Part shown: one piece after another, positions 57,168-64,000 of the stretch
How the letters are laid out: each line of letters begins with the position of its first letter
Numbering within the stretch: the stretch's first letter is position 1
Assembly (NCBI GenBank): GCA_959602365.1
Contig: CAUGSS010000004.1
Location: 47,892-111,891, forward strand
DNA: 64,000 bases
Reading direction: 5' to 3'
From: an uncultured Eubacteriales bacterium
Lineage (GTDB): Bacteria > Bacillota > Clostridia > Oscillospirales > Oscillospiraceae
Notes under the pieces: generated by a model
Seen by the model: the letters and a program-made list of their open reading frames with translations, nothing else
Told to the model about the DNA's origin: nothing
Databases searched by the model: none
Position numbers and translations under genes: made by a program

Positions 57168-57185
57168 CCGACTGGAGGCGACACC

Positions 57186-58448
57186 ATGACTGCTATCGTA
57201 AATTTCCTGGAGCAGACGGGGTTTTATCAATTTTCCCTGAATGGTAACTGGAAATGTCTCATCATGATCGGCATTTCCATGGTACTGATGTACCTGGCCA
57301 TTGTGAAAAAATTTGAACCGCTGCTGCTGCTGCCCATCGCCTTCGGTATGCTGATGACAAACCTGCCCGGCGCCGAGATGTTCCACGAGATTCTCTTTGC
57401 CGGCGGCCATGTTCACTGGGAGCTCTTTGGAGGCACACCGGTCACGGCTGAATTCGTGGCAGGGCTGGAGGGTATCACCGATTCCCTGCGCGCCAGTTTT
57501 GAGGGGCTGATCGGCACCACCATCACCCCCGGCCTGGTGGACTATCTCTATCTGGGCGTCAAGCTGGGCATCTATCCCTGCCTGATCTTCCTGGGGGTGG
57601 GCTGCATGACCGACTTCGGTCCCCTGATTGCCAACCCCAAGAGCCTTCTGCTGGGCGCCGCTGCTCAGCTGGGCATTTTCATGACCTATGCCGGCTGCCG
57701 TCTGTCCGGCCTGTTCACCGCCGCTCAGGCCTCCTCCATCGGCATCATCGGCGGCGCCGACGGCCCCACGGCTATCTTTGTCACCACCCGGCTGGCCCCG
57801 GAACTGCTGGGCCCCATCGCCGTGGCCGCCTACTCCTACATGGCCCTGGTGCCGGTGATCCAGCCCCCCATCATGCGGCTGCTCACCACCAAAAAAGAGC
57901 GCCAGATCGTCATGAAGCCCCTGCGCCAGGTAAGCCGCAAGGAAAAGATCCTCTTCCCCATTGTCATTACTGTCTTTGTCTCCCTGCTGGTGCCCTCTGC
58001 GGCCCCGCTGGTGGCCTGCCTGATGCTGGGCGTGCTGTTTAAGGAGACCGGCGTGGTGGACCGGCTGAGCAAGACCGCCCAGAACGAGCTGATGAACATC
58101 GTCACCATCTTCCTGGGCATCTCCGTGGGCTGCACCGCCACTGCCAGCACCTTCCTGTCCCCCAAGACGCTGATCATCATGTGCATGGGCGTCATCGCCT
58201 TTGGCTTTGGTACCGCCGGCGGCGTGCTGCTGGCCAAGCTCATGAACCTCTTCCTGAAGGAAAAGATCAACCCGCTGATCGGCTCCGCCGGCGTCTCTGC
58301 CGTGCCCATGGCCGCCCGGGTCTCCCAGGTGGAGGGTCAGAAAGCCAATCCCGGCAACTTCCTGCTGATGCATGCCATGGGCCCCAATGTGGCCGGCGTG
58401 ATCGGCTCTGCCATTGCCGCCGGCGTCCTGATGGCGCTGTTCGGCTGA
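57186..58448 (+). CDS. gcdB: Na+-translocating decarboxylase beta subunit
   Basis: 420 residues; ATG preceded by GGAGGCGACA. Membrane carboxybiotin decarboxylase with GIIGGADGPTAIFVTTRLAP near residue 190 (the Na+-site Asp) and NVAGVIGSAIAAGVL near the C-terminus. It removes CO2 from biotin and exports Na+. The substrate-specific carboxyltransferase (alpha) is not next to it, so glutaconyl-CoA, methylmalonyl-CoA or oxaloacetate specificity cannot be decided here. Confidence 0.92.
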   Translation: MTAIVNFLEQTGFYQFSLNGNWKCLIMIGISMVLMYLAIVKKFEPLLLLPIAFGMLMTNLPGAEMFHEILFAGGHVHWELFGGTPVTAEFVAGLEGITDSLRASFEGLIGTTITPGLVDYLYLGVKLGIYPCLIFLGVGCMTDFGPLIANPKSLLLGAAAQLGIFMTYAGCRLSGLFTAAQASSIGIIGGADGPTAIFVTTRLAPELLGPIAVAAYSYMALVPVIQPPIMRLLTTKKERQIVMKPLRQVSRKEKILFPIVITVFVSLLVPSAAPLVACLMLGVLFKETGVVDRLSKTAQNELMNIVTIFLGISVGCTATASTFLSPKTLIIMCMGVIAFGFGTAGGVLLAKLMNLFLKEKINPLIGSAGVSAVPMAARVSQVEGQKANPGNFLLMHAMGPNVAGVIGSAIAAGVLMALFG

Positions 58449-58466
58449 TCTGCTGCCCTGATTGCC

Positions 58467-58505
58467 AAAAGGCGTTCGTCAAAATGACGAACGCCTTTTT
58501 TTGCG
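58467..58505 (+). terminator. Terminator of the decarboxylase operon
   Basis: AAAAGGCGTTCGTC (58467-58480) pairs with GACGAACGCCTTTT (58486-58499) and runs on into T residues. Confidence 0.92.
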
Positions 58506-58630
58506 GTCACTCTATTCCATGGGCCTTCCTGTCGCATTTCCCGGAAATGTGGAAAATCTGGGAAATGGGAACTGGAATTAACTGTGCTGAAATTGGTCGT
58601 AGAGTGTCGATTCTAGTCACCAAAATGTTG

Positions 58631-58636
58631 TATAAT
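58631..58636 (+). promoter_or_regulatory. -10 box of spo0A
   Basis: TATAAT at 58631-58636, about 115 bases before the GTG start. A TGTCGAT sequence at about 58604 differs by one base from the Spo0A-box core TGTCGAA and lies just upstream, so autoregulation is possible. The -35 is not clear. Confidence 0.45.
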
Positions 58637-58750
58637 ATCTCTAATTTCTATTGATTTTATCTGTTTTTTCTGATAAATTATTCTCAGCAAGGCAAGCGGA
58701 TCGGAATTTACCGTACGCTGGTTGAATAAGGCAAAAGGAGTCATGGTGCA

Positions 58751-59500
58751 GTGAGTACTACGAAAATCTTACTTGCGGACGCGGACGAAGAATTCCGCAT
58801 CCTGTTGGCAGACGTGATCAACGGAGAAGCCGATATGGAAGTCGTTGGCTCTGTGGGCGACGGCGAGGAGGCATTGAAACTGGTGTGCGGCGGTGGGGCC
58901 GACGTCCTGGTGATGGATCTGGTGCTGGGCGGCATTGATGGGCTGGAGCTGCTGCGGCAGATTGGCGAATTGTCCGGACGCCGGCCCACAATCCTGGTGA
59001 TCTCCGGCTTTACCCGGGGCAATGTGGTCAATCAGGCGGCCGCCCTGGGGGCGGACTTCTTTATGACCAAACCCTGCCGCATGGACAGCATCACTGAGCG
59101 CATCCGTCTGCTGCGGGTGGGCGGCCTGGAGGCAGCCCCCAGCCGTCAGAGTCTGGAAACCCTGGTCACCGCCATTATCCATGAGATCGGCGTCCCTGCC
59201 CATATCAAGGGCTATCAGTATCTGCGGGAAGCCATTCTGATTGCAGTAGAGGACATGGACGTCATCAACGCGGTGACCAAGGTGCTCTACCCCGAAGTGG
59301 CCAAGCGCTTCGGCACCACCGCCAGCCGGGTGGAGCGTGCCATCCGCCATGCCATCGAAGTGGCCTGGGACCGGGGCGATCTGGAAACCCTGCAGCGATA
59401 CTTCGGCTACACCGTCAACTCCGCCAAGGGCAAACCCACCAACAGTGAGTTCATCGCCATGATCGCCGACCGGCTCCAGCTGCAGCAAAAACAGCATTAA
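58751..59500 (+). CDS. spo0A: Stage 0 sporulation response regulator Spo0A
   Basis: 249 residues from a GTG at 58751 with AAAAGGAG ten bases upstream. Receiver domain: acidic pocket D10/D12, phospho-acceptor Asp56 in VLVMDLVLGG, Lys in FFMTKPC near 106. C-terminal Spo0A DNA-binding domain with HEIGVPAHIKGYQYLREAI, TASRVERAIRHAIEVAW (recognition helix) and KGKPTNSEFIAMIADRL. Master regulator of sporulation entry. Here it stands alone after the decarboxylase genes, with its own terminator, rather than next to spoIVB. Confidence 0.97.
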   Translation: MSTTKILLADADEEFRILLADVINGEADMEVVGSVGDGEEALKLVCGGGADVLVMDLVLGGIDGLELLRQIGELSGRRPTILVISGFTRGNVVNQAAALGADFFMTKPCRMDSITERIRLLRVGGLEAAPSRQSLETLVTAIIHEIGVPAHIKGYQYLREAILIAVEDMDVINAVTKVLYPEVAKRFGTTASRVERAIRHAIEVAWDRGDLETLQRYFGYTVNSAKGKPTNSEFIAMIADRLQLQQKQH

Positions 59501-59578
59501 GTTGCCCGGGCATCCAGAGCGTGAGTATTTTTTACCCGCTTATAGCGCGAACATTCCTCTGTTTTCGCTGTGTCCCCC

Positions 59579-59612
59579 GCCGCCGCAGGCTGCAGCCTGC
59601 GGCGGCTTTTTT
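59579..59612 (+). terminator. Terminator of spo0A
   Basis: GCCGCCGCAGGC (59579-59590) pairs with GCCTGCGGCGGC (59595-59606) and is followed by TTTTTTCTC. Confidence 0.9.
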
Positions 59613-59619
59613 CTCTTTA

Positions 59620-59651
59620 TTGTTGACATATGTCAACAATAGCGTTATACT
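59620..59651 (+). promoter_or_regulatory. Promoter with 20-bp palindrome over the -35 box
   Basis: TTGTTGACATATGTCAACAA (59620-59639) is a perfect palindrome containing TTGACA (59623-59628); TATACT (59646-59651) follows at 17 bases. The palindrome would let a dimeric repressor block the promoter. Confidence 0.75.
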
Positions 59652-59681
59652 GAGATGCGAACCGAAAAGGAGGTGGCCGCA

Positions 59682-60443
59682 ATGGCCCGGCCCAGCAAGG
59701 CACGGCGTGTGTGCCGCCTGCCCCGCTACCGCAGTTTTGCCCCGGCGGAGGGCTCCACCCAACAGCAAGTGCAGCTCTCAGTGGAGGAATATGAGGCCCT
59801 CCGGCTGATTGACTATCTGGAACTGACCCAGCAGGAGGCCGCCGCCCAGATGCAGGTCAGCCGCTCCGCCCTCCAGTCCACCTACGCCGAGGCCAGAAAA
59901 AAGCTGGCCATGTTTCTGGTGGAGGGGCGGCAGCTGCAGATTCAGGGAGGGGAATACACCCTGTGCCCCTTCCGGTCGGGCGGCGCCCCGGTCCAGTCAA
60001 AATGCTCCCTGCGGGGAGGTTGCAAAGGAGTACAAAGCATGAAAGTCGCCATCTGTTATGAAAACGGCCTGGTGTTCCAGCACTTCGGCCACACCCAGCA
60101 GTTCAAGGTCTACGACATCGCCGACGGGAAAATCTCCCACAGCGAGGTGGTTGACACCAACGGCCAGGGACATGGTGCCCTGGCGGATGTGCTGAAGGAC
60201 TTGGGGGTGGACGCCCTGATCTGCGGCGGCATCGGCCCCGGCGCCCGCAACGCCCTGTCTCAGGCGGGCATCGCCCTCTATCCCGGCGCCTCCGGCCTGG
60301 CCGATGCAAACGCCGCCGCCTTCGCCCAGGGCAGCCTGGCCTATGATCCGGAGGCCCAGTGCGCCGACCACGACCACGGCCACGGAGAGCACCACTGCGG
60401 CGGCCATGGGGAACACCACTGCGGCGAGCACAGCTGCCACTGA
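59682..60443 (+). CDS. DUF134-NifX/NafY fusion protein
   Basis: 253 residues from ATG 59682 behind AAGGAGG. Residues 1-105 are a DUF134 helix-turn-helix protein (MARPSKARRVCRLPRYRSF, TQQEAAAQMQVSRSALQS). A second domain from about residue 120 (MKVAICYENGLVFQHFGHTQQF) is the NifX/dinitrogenase-cofactor fold, and the tail is His/Asp-rich (HDHGHGEHHCGGH), suggesting metal binding. The internal ATG at 60039 has its own AAAGGAG, so the second domain may also be made separately. Metal-responsive regulation is a reasonable guess. Confidence 0.75.
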   Translation: MARPSKARRVCRLPRYRSFAPAEGSTQQQVQLSVEEYEALRLIDYLELTQQEAAAQMQVSRSALQSTYAEARKKLAMFLVEGRQLQIQGGEYTLCPFRSGGAPVQSKCSLRGGCKGVQSMKVAICYENGLVFQHFGHTQQFKVYDIADGKISHSEVVDTNGQGHGALADVLKDLGVDALICGGIGPGARNALSQAGIALYPGASGLADANAAAFAQGSLAYDPEAQCADHDHGHGEHHCGGHGEHHCGEHSCH

Positions 60444-60534
60444 TCCCTCCCTGTCCGCCCTCCCGCAAAATACAGCGCCCTCCCGGCCGGAGGGCGCTCG
60501 GTGAGACCTGTCCGCCCGATTTCCCGGGGTGGGT

Positions 60535-60568
60535 GCGCCGCCGGATGAAAACCGGCGGCGCTTTTTTT
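60535..60568 (+). terminator. Terminator of the DUF134-NifX gene
   Basis: GCGCCGCCGG (60535-60544) pairs with CCGGCGGCGC (60552-60561), followed by TTTTTTT. Confidence 0.92.
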
Positions 60569-60617
60569 GTCCCAGTCCCTTTGACCCCCATATGAGAGAA
60601 AGAATGGAGCAAAAACT

Positions 60618-61658
60618 ATGAACACATGGATTCGCAACCACTGGGCCGGGCTGCTGCTCTGCCTGGCCATCGCCGTGCCCAGCTGGTTTCTGGGCAAGCT
60701 GTTCCCCATTGTGGGCGGCGCGGTCATCGCCATTCTGGCGGGCATGGTCATCACCCTGTTCTGGAAGAAAAAAGACCCCTTCGAGCCGGGGATCAAATTT
60801 ACCTCCAAAAAGATCCTCCAGTGGGCGGTCATTCTGCTGGGCTTTGGCCTGGATCTGAACGTCATCCTGGAGACCGGGCGTCAGAGCCTGCCCATCATCG
60901 TGTGCACCATCGCCACCGCCCTGCTCATCGCCTTCGCCCTCCACAAGGCACTGAAGATCCCGGGCCGGATCTCCACCCTGGTGGGGGTGGGCTCCTCCAT
61001 CTGCGGGGGCAGCGCCATCGCCGCCACCGCCCCGGTGATCGGCGCCGACGACGAGGAGGTGGCCCAGGCCATCTCGGTGATCTTCTTCTTCAACGTGCTG
61101 GCCGCCATCCTCTTCCCGCCCCTGGGCCAGCTGATCGGCTTTGACACCGCCAGCGGCGAGGCCTTCGGCATCTTCGCCGGCACCGCCGTCAACGACACCA
61201 GCTCGGTCACCGCCGCTGCCGCCACCTGGGACAGCATGTGGGGGCTGGGCAGCGCCACCCTGGACAAGGCGGTCACCGTCAAGCTGACCCGCACCCTGGC
61301 CATCATCCCCATCACCCTGGTGCTGGCCCTGGTGCGCACCCGGAAGAGCAAGGCCGCCGGAGGCGAGGGGACCAAGGTACAGCTGAAGCAGATCTTCCCC
61401 TTCTTCATCCTCTACTTTGTCGCCGCCTCGGTCATCACCACCATCTGCGTCAGCCTGGGGGTGGCCGACCGGGTGTTCAGCTCCATGAAAGAGCTGAGCA
61501 AATTCCTGATCGTGCTGGCCATGGCGGCCATCGGCCTGAACACCGACATTGTCAAGCTGGTCAAAACCGGCGGAAAACCCATTATCATGGGGTTCTGCTG
61601 CTGGGTGGGCATCACCGCCGTCAGCCTGCTCCTGCAGCATTTGCTGGGAATCTGGTGA
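60618..61658 (+). CDS. YeiH/UPF0324-family membrane transporter
   Basis: 346 residues with ten or so membrane helices; ATG preceded by TGGAG. Conserved features: RISTLVGVGSSICGGSAIAATAPVI near residue 115 and GTAVNDTSSVTAAAA near 185. These YeiH (PSE family) proteins are annotated as putative sulfate exporters, but no function is firmly proven. It ends near a bidirectional terminator shared with leuA. Confidence 0.85.
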   Translation: MNTWIRNHWAGLLLCLAIAVPSWFLGKLFPIVGGAVIAILAGMVITLFWKKKDPFEPGIKFTSKKILQWAVILLGFGLDLNVILETGRQSLPIIVCTIATALLIAFALHKALKIPGRISTLVGVGSSICGGSAIAATAPVIGADDEEVAQAISVIFFFNVLAAILFPPLGQLIGFDTASGEAFGIFAGTAVNDTSSVTAAAATWDSMWGLGSATLDKAVTVKLTRTLAIIPITLVLALVRTRKSKAAGGEGTKVQLKQIFPFFILYFVAASVITTICVSLGVADRVFSSMKELSKFLIVLAMAAIGLNTDIVKLVKTGGKPIIMGFCCWVGITAVSLLLQHLLGIW

Positions 61659-61684
61659 GATCAGCCCATCCGCCCCAAAGCGAA

Positions 61685-61726
61685 ACCGCCCCCGGGCCGC
61701 AATTCTCTGTGCGGCCCGGGGGCGGT
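61685..61726. terminator. 16-bp hairpin between the YeiH gene and leuA
   Basis: ACCGCCCCCGGGCCGC (61685-61700) pairs perfectly with 61711-61726; the two genes converge on it. T-runs are weak on both sides. Confidence 0.7.
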
Positions 61727-61743
61727 CTGTATTCTGGCTCAGG

Positions 61744-63450
61744 TCACTGCTGTTCGCCGGAGTTCTGCTGGTGCTGGATGCGCTTCCAGCGGTTGATGGC
61801 GCACAGGATACCCCGGAGGGGGGCCAGGTTGATGTTGTGGCTCAGACCCACTCCGAAGATGTCCCGGCCGGTGTGGTCCCGCAGCTGGATATAGGCCACG
61901 GCCACGGAGTCGGAGCCGTTGGTGATGGCGTGGGACTTGTAGTCCACAAAGGTGAGCTGGTCCATCTTCTGGCCGTGAATGGCGTTGAAGAAGGCGTCAA
62001 TGGGGCCGTTGCCCTCGCCGTTGACGGAGAACACCGTATCCTTGTGGCGGATGGTGCCGAAGAAGGTGACCTGGCTGTGGCCGTCCACCGTCTCCTCGTG
62101 AAAGGCGTGCTTGACCAGCTGATAGGGGCCGTCCACCTTCAGATATTCCTGCTCAAACAGCTCCATAATGCGGTCGGGCTTGAGCTCCTTGCCCACCCGG
62201 TCGCTCTCGGCCTGGACCACGGCGCCGAACTCCCCGTGCATGGTCTTGGGCATGTCAAAGCCGAACTTGTGGTTCATGATGAAGGCGGCGCCGCCCTTGC
62301 CCGACTGGGAGTTGATGCGCACCGGCTCGTACTCCCGGCCCAGGTCGGTGGGGTCGATGGGCAGATAGGGCACCATCCATTTGTCGGTGCCGGTCTCCTT
62401 CATGTAGTTGAAGCCCTTGTTGATGGCGTCCTGATGGCTGCCGGAGAAGGCAGTGAAGACCAGGTCGCCGGCGTAGGGCTGGCGCTCAGGCACCCGCATC
62501 TTGGTGCAGCGCTCGTACATCTCCCGGATCCGGTCTATATGGCTGAAATCCAGCTGGGGATCAATGCCCTGGACGTACATGTTCATGGCCACGGTGATCA
62601 GATCCACATTGCCGGTGCGCTCGCCGTTGCCGAACAGGCAGGCCTCCACCCGCTCCGCCCCGGCCAGCAGGCCGGCCTCGGTGGTGGCCACGCCGCAGCC
62701 CCGGTCATTGTGGGGGTGCAGGGAGATGATGGCCCGCTCCCGGCCGGGCAGATTGCGGATGAAGTACTCCAGCTCGTCGGCGAACTGGTTGGGCATGCAG
62801 TTCTCCACGGTGGTGGGCAGGTTCAGGATGACCCTGTGGCCCGCGTCGGCGTGGAGGTGGTCCAGCACCGCGGCGCAGATCTCCACCGCGGCGTCCATCT
62901 CGGTGCCCATAAAGGACTCGGGGGAGTACTCATACCGCAGGTCCATGCCCGCGGCGATGACCGGCTGGGCCATCTCATAGATCAGGTCGGCGGCGTCGGT
63001 GGCGATCTTTTTCACACCGTCCACGTCGGTGCGGAAGACCACCTCCCGCTGGAGGGTGGAGGTGGAGTTGTAGAAGTGGAAGATGACGTGCTTGGCCCCC
63101 TCGATGGCCTCGAAGGTCTTTTTAATCAGATGTTCCCGGGCCTGGACCAGCACCTGGATGGTCACGTCGTCGGGGATGTGGCCCCCCTCGATCAGCTCCC
63201 GGCAGATCTCATAGTCGGTGTCCGAGGCGGAGGGGAAGCCGATCTCGATCTCCTTGACCCCGATCTCGTCCACCAGCATGTGGAACATCTCCAGCTTCTC
63301 CTCCATGTTCATGGGGTCGATCAGGGCCTGGTTGCCGTCCCGCAGGTCCACGGAGCACCAGGTGGGGGCGTGGGTGATGAGCTTGTCCGGCCAGGTGCGG
63401 TTTTCGATGGGCTGGGGCTTGAAGGGGATGTACTTTTCATATCCTTTCAT
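61744..63450 (-). CDS. leuA: 2-isopropylmalate synthase
   Basis: 568 residues from ATG 63448-63450; the upstream in-frame GTG falls within the AGGAG ribosome site. HMGL-like barrel with CSVDLRDGNQALIDPMN near residue 32, the NTVENCMPNQ-like region and HPHNDRGCGVATTEAGL near 245. The C-terminal LeuA dimer (regulatory, leucine-binding) domain is complete. First step of leucine synthesis. Controlled by the T-box leader upstream. Confidence 0.95.
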   Translation of the reverse strand: MKGYEKYIPFKPQPIENRTWPDKLITHAPTWCSVDLRDGNQALIDPMNMEEKLEMFHMLVDEIGVKEIEIGFPSASDTDYEICRELIEGGHIPDDVTIQVLVQAREHLIKKTFEAIEGAKHVIFHFYNSTSTLQREVVFRTDVDGVKKIATDAADLIYEMAQPVIAAGMDLRYEYSPESFMGTEMDAAVEICAAVLDHLHADAGHRVILNLPTTVENCMPNQFADELEYFIRNLPGRERAIISLHPHNDRGCGVATTEAGLLAGAERVEACLFGNGERTGNVDLITVAMNMYVQGIDPQLDFSHIDRIREMYERCTKMRVPERQPYAGDLVFTAFSGSHQDAINKGFNYMKETGTDKWMVPYLPIDPTDLGREYEPVRINSQSGKGGAAFIMNHKFGFDMPKTMHGEFGAVVQAESDRVGKELKPDRIMELFEQEYLKVDGPYQLVKHAFHEETVDGHSQVTFFGTIRHKDTVFSVNGEGNGPIDAFFNAIHGQKMDQLTFVDYKSHAITNGSDSVAVAYIQLRDHTGRDIFGVGLSHNINLAPLRGILCAINRWKRIQHQQNSGEQQ

Positions 63451-63504
63451 AATTGACACTCCTCTCGGTCGCCGGGGCGTCCCCGGTCATGGGTCAGAGG
63501 GTAT

Positions 63505-63790
63505 AAGGAAACGCCTCTGACAGCAGCAGTTGTCAGGGGCGTAGATGATTCACGCGATACCACCCTGGTTCAGCCGGCGGTTACCCGCAGGCCCTCAGCA
63601 GCCTCAATCAAGGCCAGGACAGATAACGGCGTCGGCCGGACAGCCCTACTGGAAGCGGCAGCCGGGGCGGCGGCGCTTTGGTTCAGGCGGTCAACTCCGG
63701 GAACAGTCATCCGCCCCGCGCATCACACCGCCTCGCAGCGACCGGCGGCTCTCTGAAATGACCTCGCGGGACCTTTTTTCCCTTCATCGT
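63505..63790 (-). promoter_or_regulatory. T-box riboswitch (leucine) before leuA
   Basis: On the minus strand, the T-box sequence AGGGTGGTATCGCG (complement of 63553-63566) precedes a terminator (arms 63511-63522 and 63531-63542). Stem I features are present: AAAGACGATGAAGG and AGAGAGCCGCCGGTCGCTG. A CUG in the likely specifier loop (complement of 63704-63706) fits tRNA-Leu and leuA. Uncharged tRNA-Leu would prevent termination. Confidence 0.9.
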
Positions 63791-63822
63791 CTTTGGGGGA
63801 AGCAATTTACTTACTATTCTTT

Positions 63823-63851
63823 ATTCTACCCACCCCCCAATCCTTTGTCAA
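63823..63851 (-). promoter_or_regulatory. Promoter of the T-box/leuA transcript
   Basis: On the minus strand, TTGACA (63846-63851), 17 bases, TAGAAT (63823-63828). Confidence 0.8.
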
Positions 63852-63974
63852 GCTATTTTTCCCGGGCAGACCGGCGAAAAACGGCGGCTTTTCTGCCGTC
63901 CATGCCTTGCCGGAGGGCGGACATTATGGTATGCTAGGAGGAGGAACTGCCTTTGGAAAGGGGGACGTGCAAAG

Positions 63975-64000
63975 ATGACCGCACTGGGCGCAGCAAGCAA
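63975..64000 (+). CDS. Start of an unidentified gene cut by the window edge
   Basis: An ATG at 63975 follows AAAGGGGG and reads MTALGAAS before the window ends. A possible promoter, TTGCCG-17-TATGCT, lies at about 63905-63935. Too short to identify. Confidence 0.35.

Noticed and set aside
56262..58373. Long antisense open frame (703 aa) over the decarboxylase operon
   Set aside because: It crosses three clear genes and their spacers and has a His/Gly-rich, low-complexity product.
59997..61640. Minus-strand open frame (547 aa) over the NifX fusion and YeiH genes
   Set aside because: Runs through two terminators and is low-complexity.
61549..63456. Plus-strand open frame (635 aa) opposite leuA
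   Set aside because: Antisense shadow of leuA with no family resemblance; it begins inside the YeiH gene.

Overview
The window looks like chromosome of a spore-forming, GC-rich anaerobic Clostridia, most likely Oscillospirales (Flavonifractor / Pseudoflavonifractor-like). The evidence is spo0A, a pro-sigma-K gene, a biotin-dependent Na+-translocating decarboxylase set (gamma/delta-like, biotin carrier, beta), a membrane pyrophosphatase, a T-box-controlled leuA, and strong GGAGG ribosome binding sites. Genus is inferred, not proven.

Layout. (1) 1-10728, mostly minus strand: an AAA ATPase cut by the window edge with an 18-bp inverted repeat on its promoter, two putative DNA-binding proteins, a 1593-residue sortase-type adhesin (thioester, SpaA and VaFE domains), a lipoprotein, an AbrB-like regulator, and ParB/ParA. 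This gene set resembles an integrative-conjugative-element module. (2) 11050-11751: sigK, missing its normal last residues. (3) 11752-48625: a 36.9-kb segment bounded by two identical 248-bp copies of the sigK 5' region (11504-11751 and 48626-48873). It holds decayed fructose-PTS genes (11895-15382), an intact DeoR regulator, a hairpin-rich MITE-like element, an AIM24-family gene, a large serine recombinase with a small coupled partner, an intact 21.5-kb surface-glycan operon (19967-41515), and decayed enoate reductase, TRAP transporter, LysR and VOC genes (41749-48531). (4) 48874-64000: ordinary intact chromosome with a lipoprotein, uridine phosphorylase, hppA, VOC protein, aconitase-like hydratase, gcdDCB-like genes, spo0A, a DUF134-NifX fusion, a YeiH-family transporter, and leuA with its T-box.

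How the genes work together. The glycan operon combines three sugar routes. RfbF-RfbG-RfbH make CDP-4-keto-3,6-dideoxyhexose. A TPP-dependent acetolactate-synthase-like enzyme plus a reductase could add a two-carbon branch, as in yersiniose synthesis. LegB-LegC-LegG-LegH-LegI plus a CBS-nucleotidyltransferase (PtmE-like) make a legionaminic-acid-type nonulosonate, but no CMP-sugar synthetase is present. Export looks like flippase + GtrB-type polyprenyl-phosphate glycosyltransferase + two GT-C enzymes. One GT-C enzyme carries an unusual C-terminal tail of about 18 tetrapeptides of the YGDI type.

The most interesting points are the sigK-bounded segment carrying a serine recombinase and an intact glycan operon between decayed flanks, the tetrapeptide-tailed GT-C protein, the possible branched-sugar pathway, and several RNA-level structures (hppA leader terminator, hairpin array after hppA, internal ribosome site in the NifX fusion).
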